A stretch of 40,944 bases of DNA from Desulfovibrionaceae bacterium (GCA_015233395.1 JADFXV010000002.1:72425-113368); one strand, 5' to 3'; shown: positions 1-7,793, counted from the first letter of the stretch. Numbers and translations are program-made. Notes: generated from the letters alone by a model not told the origin.

Positions 1-123
1 CACGCTTTCAAATCCACTTTGGATTGGTAACGATTTCCTTTGGATACTTGCCTTGGGAATGTTGCCAGTCATCGTTTCTTGCTGTAAATGGTCCGGAAAG
101 CCCATGGTCAAGGAGTCCCCCAT
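1..123. other. Leader region before the first gene
   Basis: No complete gene is visible here. The only clear signal is the ribosome binding site AGGAG at 111-115, eight bases before the ATG at 124. I could not choose a convincing sigma-70 promoter; a small inverted repeat (AATCC/GGATT, about 10-25) is too weak to call. Confidence 0.4.
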
Positions 124-597
124 ATGCCCAAACGCGGACCGGCAATTCTCGTTTCCATGGTTTGCGCGCTTACGGCCTTGCTTGTCTTGACCTCGCTTGC
201 GGCGGCCGAAAACAAATACATCGGCTCCAAGGCTTGCGGCGACTGCCACCCCGATGAATTCGCCACCTACTCGAAATACGCCAAAAAGGCGCATTCGAGC
301 AACAGCATCAAAATCATGGCGGGCGGCCTCACCGAGGACGAACTCAAGACTTGCTACGGCTGCCACACCACCGGCTACGGCAAGCCCGGCGGATTCGTGA
401 GTTTCGAGAAAACGCCCGAACTCGCCAACGCGGGCTGCGAAGTCTGCCACGGCCCGGGCTCCGCGCACGCCGACTCCGGCGGCGACGTCAAAAGCATTGT
501 TTTGAAAATGAAAATTTCCGACTGCGAGGCCTGCCACAGCGCCGACCGGGTCAAGTCCTTCAATTTCAAGCCGATGCTCTTTGGCGGCGCCCACTAA
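124..597 (+). CDS. Periplasmic tetraheme c-type cytochrome
   Basis: This encodes a 157-residue secreted multiheme cytochrome c. A basic N-terminus and hydrophobic stretch (about residues 7-28, ending SLAAA) form a Sec signal peptide. Four CxxCH heme motifs follow, with Cys38 (CGDCH), Cys77 (CYGCH), Cys105 (CEVCH) and Cys134 (CEACH). The spacing and the G-C-E-V-C-H-G-P-G-S-A-H stretch resemble the cytochrome c554-like family (inference). The start at 124 is preferred over an in-frame ATG at 88 because it has AGGAG eight bases upstream and begins directly with the signal peptide. The chemoreceptor gene begins 18 bp downstream and also carries a CxxCH motif, so the two are probably co-transcribed and may work together in redox sensing or electron transfer. 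The exact electron partner cannot be read from sequence. Confidence 0.9.
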   Translation: MPKRGPAILVSMVCALTALLVLTSLAAAENKYIGSKACGDCHPDEFATYSKYAKKAHSSNSIKIMAGGLTEDELKTCYGCHTTGYGKPGGFVSFEKTPELANAGCEVCHGPGSAHADSGGDVKSIVLKMKISDCEACHSADRVKSFNFKPMLFGGAH

Positions 598-614
598 TCT
601 TTCTGGAGGCCGGA

Positions 615-2636
615 ATGTTTTTTTTGCACCGTTCCCTGAGGGCGAAAGTCCTGGTGCTGGTGTCGCTGCTGACGATGGTGGCCTTCACCGGCCTTTTTCT
701 GGCCAATTCCTATTGGCAGCGGGAAAGCACCGTGGCCCAGATCAAGAGCGCCTCGGAACGCACCTCCGACCTTTTGCAGCTGGCCATCGAAGAACCCATG
801 TCCCTCGGGAAAAACACCGAGACCGCGGCGCAATTCGCCAAGGTGGCCGGGCACTATCCCGATATCCAGGTCTATCTGGTCAACGCCAGGACCAACATCA
901 CCTATTCGACCCTGCCGGGCACAATCCGCAAAGATCTCTGCAAGGTCGTGCCGGATCTTGAAAATCCCATCTGCCAGGCCAAGGTCATCGATTTCGAGCA
1001 CAGCTCCGGTTCGATCGAAAGCATCGGCGGCGTGCGCTATTTCGTCCAGGCCAAGACCATAAAGAACGAACCGGCCTGCTACCACTGCCACGGCCAGTCC
1101 AAGCCCTATCTGGGCGCCATGATCGTGCTCAAGGACGTGACCGCCGACTTCAACCAGTTGCGCGGCGACCAGATCAAGGGCGCGGCCATCTCCCTGTTTG
1201 GCCTGGCCGCCCTGCTCACCTGCCTGGTCTTTTTCATGAACCGTTCGCTGGTGAACCGCATCAAAACCATCGCCCAGGTCGCCAACCAGGTGTCCAAAGG
1301 CGATCTCAACCTGCGTTTCGCCGTCGCCGGTCAGGACGAACTCGCCAGATTGGCCAACGATCTCGGCAACATGGTCGGAACAATCAAAGACCAACTGGAA
1401 TACAACAAAAGCGTGCTCGCCGGCATCATCATCCCGCTGTTCGTGGTCGACAGGGAAGAAAAGATCGGCTTCATCAACCCGCCGCTGCAAGAAATCTTGA
1501 GCAAAACCGGCAAGGATTTGACCGGGCTCGACATTTCCACCGCCTTCCAGGTGACCCGGCTGACCACCGATGTCGTGACCACCGGCCAATCCAAAACCGA
1601 CATGCTCCATTTCAACCGGTCCGACGGCGTGGTTTTTCCCCTGCGCTACGATATTTCCCCGCTGTGCAACGCCAGCGGCGAAATCGTCGGAGCCATCGGC
1701 GTGATGCTCGACCTGACCCGCGAGGAACGCGACAAGGAACATATCCAGGCCCATCGCGAAAGCCTGCTGCAAGTGGCCCAGGAAGTGACCGACGTGGCCA
1801 CCCTGCTCGACAAGGCCGCCGAAGACCTCGCCGGCCAGATGGTCGAAGTCACGCAAGGCGTGGACAAAACCGTGGACCAGACCACGCAGGTGGCCACGGC
1901 CATGGAAGAAATGAACGCCACGGTCCTTGAAGTGGCCAAAACCGCCGCCAATACAGCCTCCCTGTCCGAAAAGGCCAACCAGGTCGCAAAATCCGGCGGC
2001 GAGGAAGTCCAAAAAACCGTCACCGAAACCAGGCAAGTCGCCGACCGCACCAATACCTTGGCCGTGTCCCTCAATGAACTGTCCGCCAAAGCCGTCAACA
2101 TCGGACAAGTCATGTCCGTGATCAGCGATATCGCCGACCAGACCAACCTTCTGGCGCTCAACGCCGCCATCGAAGCGGCCCGCGCGGGCGAAGCCGGACG
2201 AGGCTTCGCCGTGGTCGCCGACGAGGTGCGCAAACTGGCCGAAAAGACCATGCACGCCACCGCGGAAGTGCACCAGGCCATCAACGAAATCCAGAAAAGC
2301 ACCGAAACCGCCGTCAACGAAATGAACTCGACCCGCTCCCGGGTCATCAATACCGCCGATATGGCCGAACAATCCGGCAACGTGCTGCTGCATATCGTGG
2401 AACAGTCCAACACCATGGCCGACATGGTCCGCAACATCGCCACCGCCGCCGAAGAACAATCCTCCACCAGCGAGGAAATCAACCGCAGCGTCAGCCTGAT
2501 CAACGAACTCTCGCAAGATATCGCCCAGCGCATCGCCCGGGCCAACGATAAAATACAACAACTCCGCGATATGGCCCACAACCTGTCCTCCCTGGTCGAC
2601 CAGTTCAAAGACGAAGAAACGCGGGCCATCGAATGA
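615..2636 (+). CDS. Methyl-accepting chemotaxis protein with periplasmic heme c motif
   Basis: This 673-residue protein is a transmembrane chemoreceptor. The order is TM1 (about 10-30), a periplasmic sensor (31-189), TM2 (about 190-209), HAMP (208-261), a cytoplasmic PAS-like domain (about 265-385) and the MCP signalling domain (about 390-660). The sensor carries one CxxCH heme motif, Cys155-Tyr-His-Cys158-His159, in a context typical of the DUF3365/Tll0287-like heme sensor family. The hairpin tip region, with DQTNLLALNAAIEAARAGE at about 508-526, is the highly conserved contact site for CheA/CheW. Heme-binding MCPs such as DcrA of Desulfovibrio sense oxygen or redox potential, so this is probably a redox or oxygen receptor (inference). 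The start ATG at 615 has GGAGG at 605-609. It follows the tetraheme cytochrome by 18 bp. There is no obvious C-terminal CheR-binding pentapeptide. Confidence 0.93.
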   Translation: MFFLHRSLRAKVLVLVSLLTMVAFTGLFLANSYWQRESTVAQIKSASERTSDLLQLAIEEPMSLGKNTETAAQFAKVAGHYPDIQVYLVNARTNITYSTLPGTIRKDLCKVVPDLENPICQAKVIDFEHSSGSIESIGGVRYFVQAKTIKNEPACYHCHGQSKPYLGAMIVLKDVTADFNQLRGDQIKGAAISLFGLAALLTCLVFFMNRSLVNRIKTIAQVANQVSKGDLNLRFAVAGQDELARLANDLGNMVGTIKDQLEYNKSVLAGIIIPLFVVDREEKIGFINPPLQEILSKTGKDLTGLDISTAFQVTRLTTDVVTTGQSKTDMLHFNRSDGVVFPLRYDISPLCNASGEIVGAIGVMLDLTREERDKEHIQAHRESLLQVAQEVTDVATLLDKAAEDLAGQMVEVTQGVDKTVDQTTQVATAMEEMNATVLEVAKTAANTASLSEKANQVAKSGGEEVQKTVTETRQVADRTNTLAVSLNELSAKAVNIGQVMSVISDIADQTNLLALNAAIEAARAGEAGRGFAVVADEVRKLAEKTMHATAEVHQAINEIQKSTETAVNEMNSTRSRVINTADMAEQSGNVLLHIVEQSNTMADMVRNIATAAEEQSSTSEEINRSVSLINELSQDIAQRIARANDKIQQLRDMAHNLSSLVDQFKDEETRAIE

Positions 2637-2650
2637 GGTAAGAAAAGACC

Positions 2651-2709
2651 GGGGGCAAACCCTTTTTGAAAAAAGGGTTTGCCCCCGGACCCCCATTCCT
2701 GAAAACTTT
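2651..2709 (+). terminator. Long hairpin plus conserved tail after the chemoreceptor gene
   Basis: A perfect 16-bp inverted repeat (2651-2666 with 2671-2686, loop TGAA) starts 14 bases after the MCP stop codon. The T-run lies inside the stem next to the loop, not after the stem as in a classical intrinsic terminator. It is followed by the tail CCCCCATTCCTGAAAACTTT (2690-2709). The same architecture recurs at 18585, 21705 and 27982, always just past a stop codon. Transcription termination or 3'-end protection is the likely role (inference). Confidence 0.65.
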
Positions 2710-2712
2710 GAC

Positions 2713-2784
2713 CCGGCCAAGCGCTTCGCGCTTGGCCGGAAACGTTTTGGGGATGAGGTTTCGGGGAAATTCATTTCCCCGAAA
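2713..2784. repeat. Two further perfect hairpins in the same gap
   Basis: Two palindromes stand in series: 2713-2724 with 2728-2739 (12-bp arms beginning CCGGCCAAGCGC, loop TTC), and 2759-2770 with 2773-2784 (12-bp arms beginning TTTCGGGGAAAT, loop TC). Neither is within a gene. They sit between the terminator-like hairpin and the GC palindrome array upstream of the radical SAM gene. Confidence 0.7.
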
Positions 2785-2824
2785 AACGCCCGGAAACGAT
2801 TTTATATGAATAAGCCCCCACCTT

Positions 2825-2906
2825 GCCGAGGGGGTCCGGGGGGGATCATCCCCCCCGGCGGGGGAGTCCAGAGGGGGCGGCGCCCCCTCTGGCGGAGCCC
2901 CTTTGG
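2825..2906. repeat. GC-rich palindrome array, copy 1
   Basis: Two near-perfect palindromes lie here: 2836-2846 with 2848-2858 (11-bp arms, CCGGGGGGGAT) and 2868-2878 with 2882-2892 (11-bp arms, CCAGAGGGGGC, loop GGC), with GGAGCCCCTTTGG just after. The same order of modules appears in reverse orientation at 21535-21635, with different but still complementary arm sequences. The array ends directly before the ribosome binding site of the radical SAM gene at 2919, so it would be in that gene's 5' leader if transcribed. Confidence 0.7.
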
Positions 2907-2918
2907 TTGGAGCATGCC

Positions 2919-4193
2919 ATGGCGGGCGACATTGTCAGGCCCAAGTTGGTTTACGCCGATGCATCGGGCGACATCTACGACGATCCCGATTTGGAGATGC
3001 TCGTGCGCAACGGCCGCGAGCTTATGCCGCCCCGGCCGGGCGACTGGATCCCTTTGCCGCCGGAGAGCGAATTTTTTCTGCTTCCGGGCCGGCGGGCGGT
3101 GGGACTGGACCCGGAAACCGGCGAGCTTGAAGCCGTGGACGGCCTGGCCGTGGCCGCGTTCGTCTGTCCGGGCTACACGTTGACCGGCCTGGCCGCCTTT
3201 GTCCGAGAACCAAACGCCCCGGTATTGCCGCTGTTCGCATACGGGGCGCTCGGATTTTTGAGAGACAGGTTTTACGTCTGCGCCAAACGGATCGACACGG
3301 ACGCCCGACAGGTCTTTCGCGGCATACCGGACCGCAAGGTCCAGGAAGGCGCTACGGCGCTCTTGAAGCGGTTTCCGGACAACCGGCTGATCCGCCACCT
3401 GTCGTCGTGCGCCCTCACGTATTGTTGTCCGGCGGCGCGCAATCTCGCGCTCGGCCGTTTCGAGGCGCCGCTGCCGACCGCAACCGCCTGCAACGCCGCC
3501 TGCGTCGGCTGCATCTCCCTGCAAGAGCCCGGAAGCGGCTTTCCTTCGACCCAGAATAGGATCGCGTTTACGCCGAGCCCGGCTGAAGTCGTCGCCGTCA
3601 TGCGGGCGCACGCCGAGCGCGAAAGGAGGCCGGTTTTTTCCTTTGGCCAGGGTTGCGAAGGCGAACCGCTCACACAAAGCGCCGTGATCGCCGAAGCGAT
3701 CGCCGCCTACCGCGCCGGCGGCGGCAAGGGCACGATCAACATGAACACCAACGCCAGCATGCCTCTACGCCTGCCCGCCCTGGCCGGCGCGGGGCTCGAC
3801 AGCGTGCGCGTGAGCTTAAACAGCGCCCGGGCAAGCGTGTACGAGGCCTATTACCGGCCCAAGGGATACACTTTCGGGGATGTCGCCGCCTTCGCCAAGG
3901 CGGCCAAGGATGCCGGGCTGTACGTCTCGCTGAACTATCTCTACCACCCGGGCGTAAGCGACACCGAGGACGAAATCGCCGCCCTCATCAAGCTGGTGAC
4001 GGACTGCGAAGCCGACCTGATCCAGATGCGCAACTTGAACATCGATCCGGATCTGTACCAGGACGTGCTGGAAAAAGCGGGCGCGCCGGCTCAAGCGGCC
4101 ATGGGATTCGCCAATTTCACCAAACGGCTGCGAAAAAATTGCCCCTGGACGAGCTTTGGCTACTTCAACCCCTACCTGGCACCGCTTTCCTAA
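2919..4193 (+). CDS. Radical SAM protein
   Basis: A 424-residue radical SAM enzyme. The [4Fe-4S]/SAM motif is Cys191-x3-Cys195-x2-Cys198 (CNAACVGC), placed unusually far from the N-terminus after a domain of about 180 residues that I do not recognise. Downstream features of the partial TIM barrel include FSFGQGCEGEPL (SAM-contact region), a GGKGTINMNTNAS strand and VRVSLNS. Additional cysteines precede the cluster motif (SSCALTYCCP), possibly ligating a second cluster (inference). The start at 2919 has TTGGAG at 2907-2912; an open frame to 2823 exists but runs through a palindrome array and is rejected. The 3' end overlaps purM on the other strand by four bases. The substrate is unknown, and neighbouring genes do not suggest one. 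Confidence 0.85.
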   Translation: MAGDIVRPKLVYADASGDIYDDPDLEMLVRNGRELMPPRPGDWIPLPPESEFFLLPGRRAVGLDPETGELEAVDGLAVAAFVCPGYTLTGLAAFVREPNAPVLPLFAYGALGFLRDRFYVCAKRIDTDARQVFRGIPDRKVQEGATALLKRFPDNRLIRHLSSCALTYCCPAARNLALGRFEAPLPTATACNAACVGCISLQEPGSGFPSTQNRIAFTPSPAEVVAVMRAHAERERRPVFSFGQGCEGEPLTQSAVIAEAIAAYRAGGGKGTINMNTNASMPLRLPALAGAGLDSVRVSLNSARASVYEAYYRPKGYTFGDVAAFAKAAKDAGLYVSLNYLYHPGVSDTEDEIAALIKLVTDCEADLIQMRNLNIDPDLYQDVLEKAGAPAQAAMGFANFTKRLRKNCPWTSFGYFNPYLAPLS

Positions 4194-5275
4194 ATCCCCT
4201 CGATGACCACCCGGGACGGGTTGGAGGCGGGCATTTTGGCGACGGAGCCGATGATCCAGGCTTCCTCGTGCAGGCCGCCGTTGAGGCGGCCGAGGACTTC
4301 CTCGGCCGCTTCGGCGTCGACGACGAGCATGTAGCCGATGCCGCAGTTGAAGATGGAGAACATCTCTTCCCAGGTGAGGTTGCCCGCTTGTTTGAGCCAG
4401 GCAAAAAGCGGCGGCACGGTCCAGGAGCCGAACCGGAAGGTGGCCGCGACGCCGCGCGGCAGGATGCGGGGCACGTTGTCGTAGAAACCGCCGCCGGTGA
4501 CGTGCACCATGCCCTTGATGGTGAAGTCGCGCAGCAGGTTGAGCACCGTCTTGACGTAGATCCGGGTCGGCGCGAGCAGGACGTCGGCCGCGCGGCGGCT
4601 GTCGCCCGGAAACGGGTCGTCCGGACCGAGGCCTTGTTCGGCCACCAGTTTGCGGATGAGGGAATAGCCGTTGGCGTGGGCGCCGGTCGATTTCAGGCCG
4701 ATGATCGCGTCGCTGACTCCGATGCTCGATCCGTCCACGATTTTGGCGTTGTCCACCAGACCCACGCAGAAGCCGGCCAGGTCGTATTCGCCCCGGTGAT
4801 AAAAGTCCGGCATTTCGGCGGTTTCCCCGCCGATCAGGGAACAACCGGCATCGAGGCAACCGGCCGCGATGCCCTTGATGACCCGTTCGGTCATGTCCAG
4901 GTCGAGTTTGCCCGTGGCGAAGTAATCCAGGAAAAATAACGGCTTGGCTCCCTGGACCAGAATGTCGTTGACGCTCATGGCCACCAGGTCGACGCCGATG
5001 CCGTCGTGGCCGTCGTAGGCGAAGGCCAGCTTGAGCTTGGTGCCCACGCCGTCGGTCGAGGACACGAGCACCGGGTCTTCCATGCTGGTGGTGTCGAGTT
5101 TGAACAGGCCGCCGAAGCCGCCGATGTCGGTAATAACGCTTTTGGTGAAGGTCGCCGCCGCCAGGGGCCGGATGCGCGAGACTAAGGAATTGCCCGCTTC
5201 GATGTCCACCCCGGCCTGCTTGTATGCTTGCGACCTCGCGCCCGCCGTCTTTTTATCGCTGCTCATGATCGCCAT
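4190..5275 (-). CDS. purM: Phosphoribosylformylglycinamidine cyclo-ligase (AIR synthetase)
   Basis: PurM makes 5-aminoimidazole ribonucleotide from FGAM with ATP, the fifth step of purine biosynthesis, in the cytoplasm. The protein has 361 residues, slightly longer than the E. coli enzyme. Diagnostic segments include YKQAGVDIEAGNSLV near the N-terminus, VSSTDGVGTKLKLAF, the IGGETAEMPDFY motif and the STGAHANGYSLIRKL stretch, followed by HVTGGGFYDNVPRILP. Two starts are close: ATG at 5275 (MAIMSS), with GAGGGG only two bases away, and ATG at 5266, with the same GAGGGG eleven bases upstream; the choice is open. It is transcribed towards the radical SAM gene and overlaps its end. No other purine gene is next to it here; purB lies 20 kb away. 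Confidence 0.96.
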   Translation of the reverse strand: MAIMSSDKKTAGARSQAYKQAGVDIEAGNSLVSRIRPLAAATFTKSVITDIGGFGGLFKLDTTSMEDPVLVSSTDGVGTKLKLAFAYDGHDGIGVDLVAMSVNDILVQGAKPLFFLDYFATGKLDLDMTERVIKGIAAGCLDAGCSLIGGETAEMPDFYHRGEYDLAGFCVGLVDNAKIVDGSSIGVSDAIIGLKSTGAHANGYSLIRKLVAEQGLGPDDPFPGDSRRAADVLLAPTRIYVKTVLNLLRDFTIKGMVHVTGGGFYDNVPRILPRGVAATFRFGSWTVPPLFAWLKQAGNLTWEEMFSIFNCGIGYMLVVDAEAAEEVLGRLNGGLHEEAWIIGSVAKMPASNPSRVVIEGI

Positions 5276-5447
5276 CGCCCCTCGGCCGCCGGTTGCGCCG
5301 CACGGCCGTCAAAGATAAGTCTGGAAATTTCCGCCGAACCGTATAGTCTCGCGCCAGGTCCGTCGGGAGTCCATGGGCGGGCTTTTGGCCGCGCTCCAAC
5401 TTTTATTCTTTTAGGCCTTTTGGGTCGAAAACTCAAGGGAGTTTCAC

Positions 5448-5780
5448 ATGACCTTGCGATCAAAACGATTTTGGCGGCTCGGGGCCGGCGGGCGCCTCGC
5501 GGCGGCGGTTATGTCGCTGGCGGTCCTGGCCTGCGCCCCGCCTTGCGCCCTGGCGCAAGAGGCCGCACCCGGAATGGACCGGCCACCGGCGCGAGGCCAA
5601 GACGCGCAACCCCGCCGCGATTACCAGATGGGCTCCACCCAAGGCAATATTGTCATCGAACGCGACCAGAACGGCGACTCGGTCATCGAGGTCACGCCCA
5701 AGCCCCAGAATCAGAATCAACAGCAGCAGCAACAAATGAACATGGGGCCGATCATCGTGATGCCGCAGGTCAAAAAATAG
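5448..5780 (+). CDS. Small secreted Gln-rich protein of unknown function
   Basis: A 110-residue protein whose family I do not recognise. Residues 1-36 look like a signal peptide with a basic start (RSKRFWR), a hydrophobic core (AAAVMSLAVLACAPPCALA) and a likely cleavage after ALA. The mature part is hydrophilic, with a central stretch STQGNIVIERDQNGDSVIEV that could form a short beta hairpin, then an Asn/Gln-rich run (QNQNQQQQQQ) and a short hydrophobic end (GPIIVMPQVKK). The start is supported by AAGGGAG at 5435-5441, six bases upstream. A candidate terminator follows at 5817-5840. It stands alone between purM (divergent) and tRNA-Pro. Confidence 0.75.
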   Translation: MTLRSKRFWRLGAGGRLAAAVMSLAVLACAPPCALAQEAAPGMDRPPARGQDAQPRRDYQMGSTQGNIVIERDQNGDSVIEVTPKPQNQNQQQQQQMNMGPIIVMPQVKK

Positions 5781-5816
5781 CCCAACGAGGCATACCGGCC
5801 GGCGAGACGGCCGGCG

Positions 5817-5840
5817 CGCCTTGCCAGGAAGGCGGTTTTT
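5817..5840 (+). terminator. Candidate intrinsic terminator
   Basis: A 6-bp stem (CGCCTT at 5817-5822 with AAGGCG at 5829-5834) is followed by GTTTTT. It lies 37 bases after the stop of the small secreted protein and before tRNA-Pro. A further palindrome, CCGGCC/GGCCGG, sits just upstream at about 5795-5814. Confidence 0.5.
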
Positions 5841-5864
5841 CTGTAGCGACCTGGAGCTTGACGT

Positions 5865-5941
<77 letters not shown>

Positions 5942-5984
5942 GACTCCAAAACCGCGTTTAACATCGAAATGACACCGTATCGAT

Positions 5985-7205
5985 ATGCTGCCGCCTCATC
6001 TCACCTTCCCCATGTTTCTCGGCAAGACCGTGCATTTGGGCGTTTGCGGCAGCATCGCGGCCTACAAGGCGGCCGGACTGGTGCGCGACTTTCTCGACAA
6101 TTCCCTGCGCGTCACGGTGACGCCGACCGAAGCCGCAAGCCGCTTTATCACCCCGCTGACCTTCGCTTCGCTCGGCGCGGCCCGGGTTTACGGGCCGATG
6201 TTCGGCTCCGGGGGCGAGGCGTTCGACCATCTTGAGCCCGGCGCCGCGGCCGGCGCCATGCTCATCGCCCCGGCCAGCGCCAATATGCTGGGCAAGATCG
6301 CCTGCGGCCTGGCCGACGACATGCTCTCCTGCCAGGCCATGGCTTTTGACGGTCCCCTGCTTGTCGCCCCGGCCATGAACCCGCGCATGTGGGCCAGCGC
6401 CGCGGTCAGGGAGAACTGGGCCAGACTCCTGGCCCGGGGCGTGGCCGGCATCGAGCCGGAAACCGGCCCCATGGCCTGCGGCGATACCGGGCAGGGCCGT
6501 CTGGCTTCGGCCGAGCTCATCAGCGCCTCGACCCTGCGCTCGCTTGCGCAAAAGGATCTTTCGGGCCGCAAGATTCTGGTCACCCTCGGCCCGACCAGGG
6601 AATTCTGGGACGCGGCCAGGTTCTGGTCCAACCCCTCGACCGGGCTGATGGGCGCGGCCATGGCCATGGCCGCCTGGCTGCGCGGCGCGGAAGTGCAGGT
6701 CGTGTCCGGCCCTGTTTCCTGGTGGTTTCCGCCGGATGTCCAGGTGACCCGGGTGGTCGGCGCGGCGCAGATGTTCGACGCCTGCATGGATCTTTGGCCC
6801 GGCTGCGACGCCTGCGCGGCCACCGCCGCCGTGAGCGATTTTTCGCCGGCTCCGTATGGCTCGCAAAAATTCAAAAAGGACCCGGATGGCTGCGGCGTCC
6901 CGCGCATCGAACTGTCGGCGACCCGCGACATCCTGCTGGCCATGGGCCAGTCCAAGCGCGACGATCAACTCTTGATCGGCTTTGCCGCCGAGACGGGCGA
7001 CGTCGCCGTCGCGGCCAAGGAAAAACTGATCCGCAAGCGGTGCGATATCGTGGCCGGCAATCCGATCAATCAGGACCAAGCCGGTTTCGCCGCCCAGACC
7101 AACCGGCTGGTCGTGGTCGACGCCAAGGGCGGGGAGCAGTCCTGGCCGCTGCTTCCCAAAACGGAACACGCGTGGAAATTATGGGACCTGGCGCTCTCCC
7201 TGTGA
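5985..7205 (+). CDS. coaBC: Bifunctional phosphopantothenoylcysteine decarboxylase / phosphopantothenate-cysteine ligase
   Basis: CoaBC couples 4'-phosphopantothenate to cysteine and decarboxylates the product to 4'-phosphopantetheine, on the way to coenzyme A. The 406-residue protein has an N-terminal flavin-binding CoaC domain (about 10-185: GVCGSIAAYKAAGLVR, the PASANMLGKIACGLADD stretch, PAMNPRMW, and the ACGDTGQGRLAS substrate clamp) and a C-terminal CoaB domain (about 195-400: ILVTLGPTREFWD, NPSTGLMG, and AAVSDFSPAPYGSQKFKKD, which holds a conserved catalytic lysine). The reading frame opens at ATG 5985; ATG 6012 (MFLGKTVHLGV) fits the family N-terminus equally well, and neither has a strong Shine-Dalgarno. 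The next gene begins at the stop codon (TGATG overlap), so the two are probably translationally coupled. Confidence 0.95.
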   Translation: MLPPHLTFPMFLGKTVHLGVCGSIAAYKAAGLVRDFLDNSLRVTVTPTEAASRFITPLTFASLGAARVYGPMFGSGGEAFDHLEPGAAAGAMLIAPASANMLGKIACGLADDMLSCQAMAFDGPLLVAPAMNPRMWASAAVRENWARLLARGVAGIEPETGPMACGDTGQGRLASAELISASTLRSLAQKDLSGRKILVTLGPTREFWDAARFWSNPSTGLMGAAMAMAAWLRGAEVQVVSGPVSWWFPPDVQVTRVVGAAQMFDACMDLWPGCDACAATAAVSDFSPAPYGSQKFKKDPDGCGVPRIELSATRDILLAMGQSKRDDQLLIGFAAETGDVAVAAKEKLIRKRCDIVAGNPINQDQAGFAAQTNRLVVVDAKGGEQSWPLLPKTEHAWKLWDLALSL

Positions 7206-7735
7206 TGGACTACGCCGTCATGCGCGCCTGGCGCGAGGGCGGGCTGCGGCATATTCTCGCCGCCGGGGCCTTGGCGCCGCGCGACGACGACGCCCCGGCG
7301 CTGCTCCCGCCGTTTTCCGACTGCCTGGCCCGGGCCAAGGCCCGGCCAACGTTCGCCCTGACCTACCTGGAACTGGGCTACGACCTGTGCGGCCGCTCCG
7401 ATCCGGCCCGGCGCGAACTGTGGACCGGTCTGATCGCCCACTGCGGGAACATGGCGGGCAAGACGGTTTTCGCGCCCTGCACCGCGCCGCGGGACAACGG
7501 GTTGCGGTTTGACGCCGGCTCGTTCTGGGAGTGCATCGGCCGTCTTGGTCCGCGCTACCTGCTGCTCTTCGGCGAAGACGCGGCCGAGGCGCTTTTTCCT
7601 TTCGCGCGCGGCCTCGGCGACTTGTGGTATTCCCATAATCTGACGGTCCTGCTTTTTCCCGGGACCGCGGCCTTGCTGCCCTTTCCGAACGAGCTTTCGC
7701 GGCAGGCCGGCGAACGGATCAAGGCCCTGCAATGA
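7205..7735 (+). CDS. Unknown protein coupled to coaBC
   Basis: A 176-residue protein read in the frame that begins at the ATG overlapping the coaBC stop (TGATG at 7203-7207). An earlier in-frame ATG at 7181 is possible. I do not recognise a named family. Visible features are CGNMAGKTVFAPCT (residues 80-93), RYLLLFGEDAAEALFP (117-132) and VLLFPGTAALLPFPNELSRQ near the C-terminus. The last two segments resemble the C-terminal half of uracil-DNA-glycosylase-like folds, but no catalytic motif can be matched, so this is only a weak hint. It lacks a signal peptide or membrane segment and is probably cytoplasmic. The epimerase gene follows after 58 bp. Confidence 0.75.
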   Translation: MDYAVMRAWREGGLRHILAAGALAPRDDDAPALLPPFSDCLARAKARPTFALTYLELGYDLCGRSDPARRELWTGLIAHCGNMAGKTVFAPCTAPRDNGLRFDAGSFWECIGRLGPRYLLLFGEDAAEALFPFARGLGDLWYSHNLTVLLFPGTAALLPFPNELSRQAGERIKALQ

Positions 7736-7793
7736 CCCGGACGCGACGCCATGCGAAACAACCAGACCCTTCAACCTGGGAAGTGAGTCCTTC

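Noticed and set aside
594-2774. Long open frame antisense to the chemoreceptor gene
   Set aside because: It is a GC-driven mirror of the MCP gene; the translation is Gly/His/Asp-rich without domain sense and there is no ribosome site.
2825-2906. Palindrome array as a CRISPR array
   Set aside because: There are no regular spacers or constant repeat units; the modules are contiguous palindromes of unlike sequence.
2823-2918. N-terminal extension of the radical SAM protein
   Set aside because: The 32 codons run through a palindrome array and are Pro/Gly/Arg filler; the ATG at 2919 has a good ribosome site.
3653-4939. 428-codon + frame overlapping the radical SAM gene and purM
   Set aside because: It conflicts with two genes bearing clear family motifs; the composition is Arg/Gly-rich as expected for a shadow frame.
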